Part shown: positions 6,980-7,375 of the stretch, one piece after another
How positions within the stretch are numbered: position 1 is the first letter of the stretch
Layout of the letters: every line of letters begins with the position of its first letter
Source: DAOPYE01 sp035352715
Lineage (GTDB): Bacteria > Acidobacteriota > Holophagae > Holophagales > Holophagaceae
Reading direction: 5' to 3'
Length of the DNA stretch: 7,375 nt
Assembly (NCBI GenBank): GCA_035352715.1
Contig: DAOPYE010000110.1
Span: forward strand, 1 to 7,375
The notes under the pieces: model-generated
Seen by the model: the letters and a program-made list of their open reading frames with translations, nothing else
The model's database searches: none
What the model was told of the DNA's origin: nothing
Program-made: the position numbers and the translations under genes

Positions 6980-7250
6980 ATCTAGGCGCCAGCCTGGCGC
7001 TGTGCGAGGAAGGCCATGCGATGAAATTCCACCACAGCGACGTTTGATGTTCTATTTCGAGTTTTCTCAAAAAATGGAATTGGATCCGGATGGATATGAC
7101 TTTCGATCCCTCCGATATCCCTGCTTGGGTGCCGGTCCTGATATTCGGGAAGCGAACGAAAATACTTGCGGATGATTGGCGAGCCATGCCTTTCCCGATG
7201 ACGATCGGAATCGACTAAGCTCGCGTTCAATCTCACCCGACTTCCGGAGC
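6980..7250 (+). other. Non-coding stretch after gene 4
   Basis: These 271 bases are less GC-rich than the genes around them. Apart from the hairpin at 6985-7001 I see no convincing structure. Several short open frames cross here on both strands (for example a 42-codon plus-strand ORF at 7047-7175), but they lack ribosome binding sites and have unlikely compositions. A promoter for the gene starting at 7251 would be expected here, but I could not pick a convincing -35/-10 pair or a sigma-54 site. Confidence 0.6.
6985..7001 (+). terminator. Possible terminator hairpin without U-tract
   Basis: Six bases after the stop of gene 4, GCGCCA (6986-6991) pairs with TGGCGC (6995-7000) around a three-base loop, and a G-U pair (6985/7001) extends it. 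The position suits an operon end. However, the following bases (GTGCGAGG) contain no T-run, so intrinsic termination is doubtful; it may instead protect the mRNA 3' end, with Rho ending transcription. Confidence 0.35.
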
Positions 7251-7375
7251 ATGAACCTGCGCCAGCTTCTGCTTTACGGATCGATGCTGTTCGCGCTGCC
7301 CGCGGGGGTCGCTATCCACAGGACCGAAGTTCATACGCGAATAACGAGAAATCCCCGATCCCAATTGGGTTTCCG
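7251..7375 (+). CDS. Possible hydrophobic-N-terminus protein (3' partial)
   Basis: An ATG at 7251 opens a frame that stays open to the window end (41 codons). The N-terminus, M-N-L-R-Q-L-L-L-Y-G-S-M-L-F-A-L-P-A-G-V-A, has one positive charge followed by about 15 mostly hydrophobic residues, as in a signal peptide or signal anchor. A basic, polar segment follows (H-R-T-E-V-H-T-R-I-T-R-N). The GGAG at 7246-7249 is only one base from the ATG, too close for normal use; a later in-frame ATG at 7284 is an alternative start. I do not recognise the family. Coding is supported only by the open frame, its GC-rich third positions and the export-like N-terminus. Confidence 0.45.
   Translation, partial: MNLRQLLLYGSMLFALPAGVAIHRTEVHTRITRNPRSQLGF

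Noticed and set aside
7092..7120. Six-base inverted repeat GGATAT / ATATCC
   Set aside because: The stem is short and the loop is 17 bases, with no extension on either side; chance is likely.
6933..7175. Plus-strand 80-codon frame running from the end of gene 4 into the gap
   Set aside because: It overlaps gene 4 in another frame with no ribosome binding site and no recognisable features; the inner ATG at 7047 is no better.
7176..7190. TTGGC...GC resembling a sigma-54 promoter
   Set aside because: The GG and GC elements are eight bases apart instead of the required ten.

Overview
The window looks like a piece of a chromosome from a GC-rich Gram-negative bacterium. By eye the GC content is about 60 percent, codons end mostly in G or C, and every gene reads on the plus strand. 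Three consecutive proteins start with a lipoprotein signal peptide ending in Ala-Cys followed by four or five glycines. That style is common in Acidobacteriota (Holophaga/Geothrix type) and in some Betaproteobacteria. I lean weakly to Acidobacteriota; no RNA gene or marker protein is present to settle it.

Layout: (1) positions 1-1038, the 3' part of a secreted beta-propeller-like protein with one perfect Asp-box. (2) 1031-2785, a lipoprotein with a fibronectin type III domain and a right-handed parallel beta-helix; its start overlaps the stop of gene 1 by 8 bases. (3) 2847-4589, a paralogue of gene 2 in which a putative Ig (He_PIG-like) domain replaces the FnIII domain. (4) 4607-6979, a larger lipoprotein with two IPT/Ig-like N-terminal domains and a pectate-lyase-3-type beta-helix. 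(5) 6980-7250, a non-coding stretch with a hairpin just after gene 4. (6) 7251-7375, a possible 5' end of another gene with a hydrophobic N-terminus, cut by the window edge.

Genes 1-4 are packed tightly (8-base overlap, 61-base gap, 17-base gap) and are probably co-transcribed. All appear to be exported, and three are predicted lipid-anchored with glycine at +2, which under classical Lol rules points to the outer membrane. Parallel beta-helices are the usual fold of polysaccharide lyases, epimerases and depolymerases, and Asp-box propellers occur in sialidase-like glycan-binding or glycan-cleaving proteins. The simplest reading is a surface glycan binding or modifying operon, perhaps acting on the cell's own exopolysaccharide or on an environmental polysaccharide. 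No transporter, glycosyltransferase, SusC/D pair or regulator lies in the window, so the substrate and even the enzymatic nature remain inference. No tRNA, rRNA, CRISPR array, insertion sequence or attachment site was seen.
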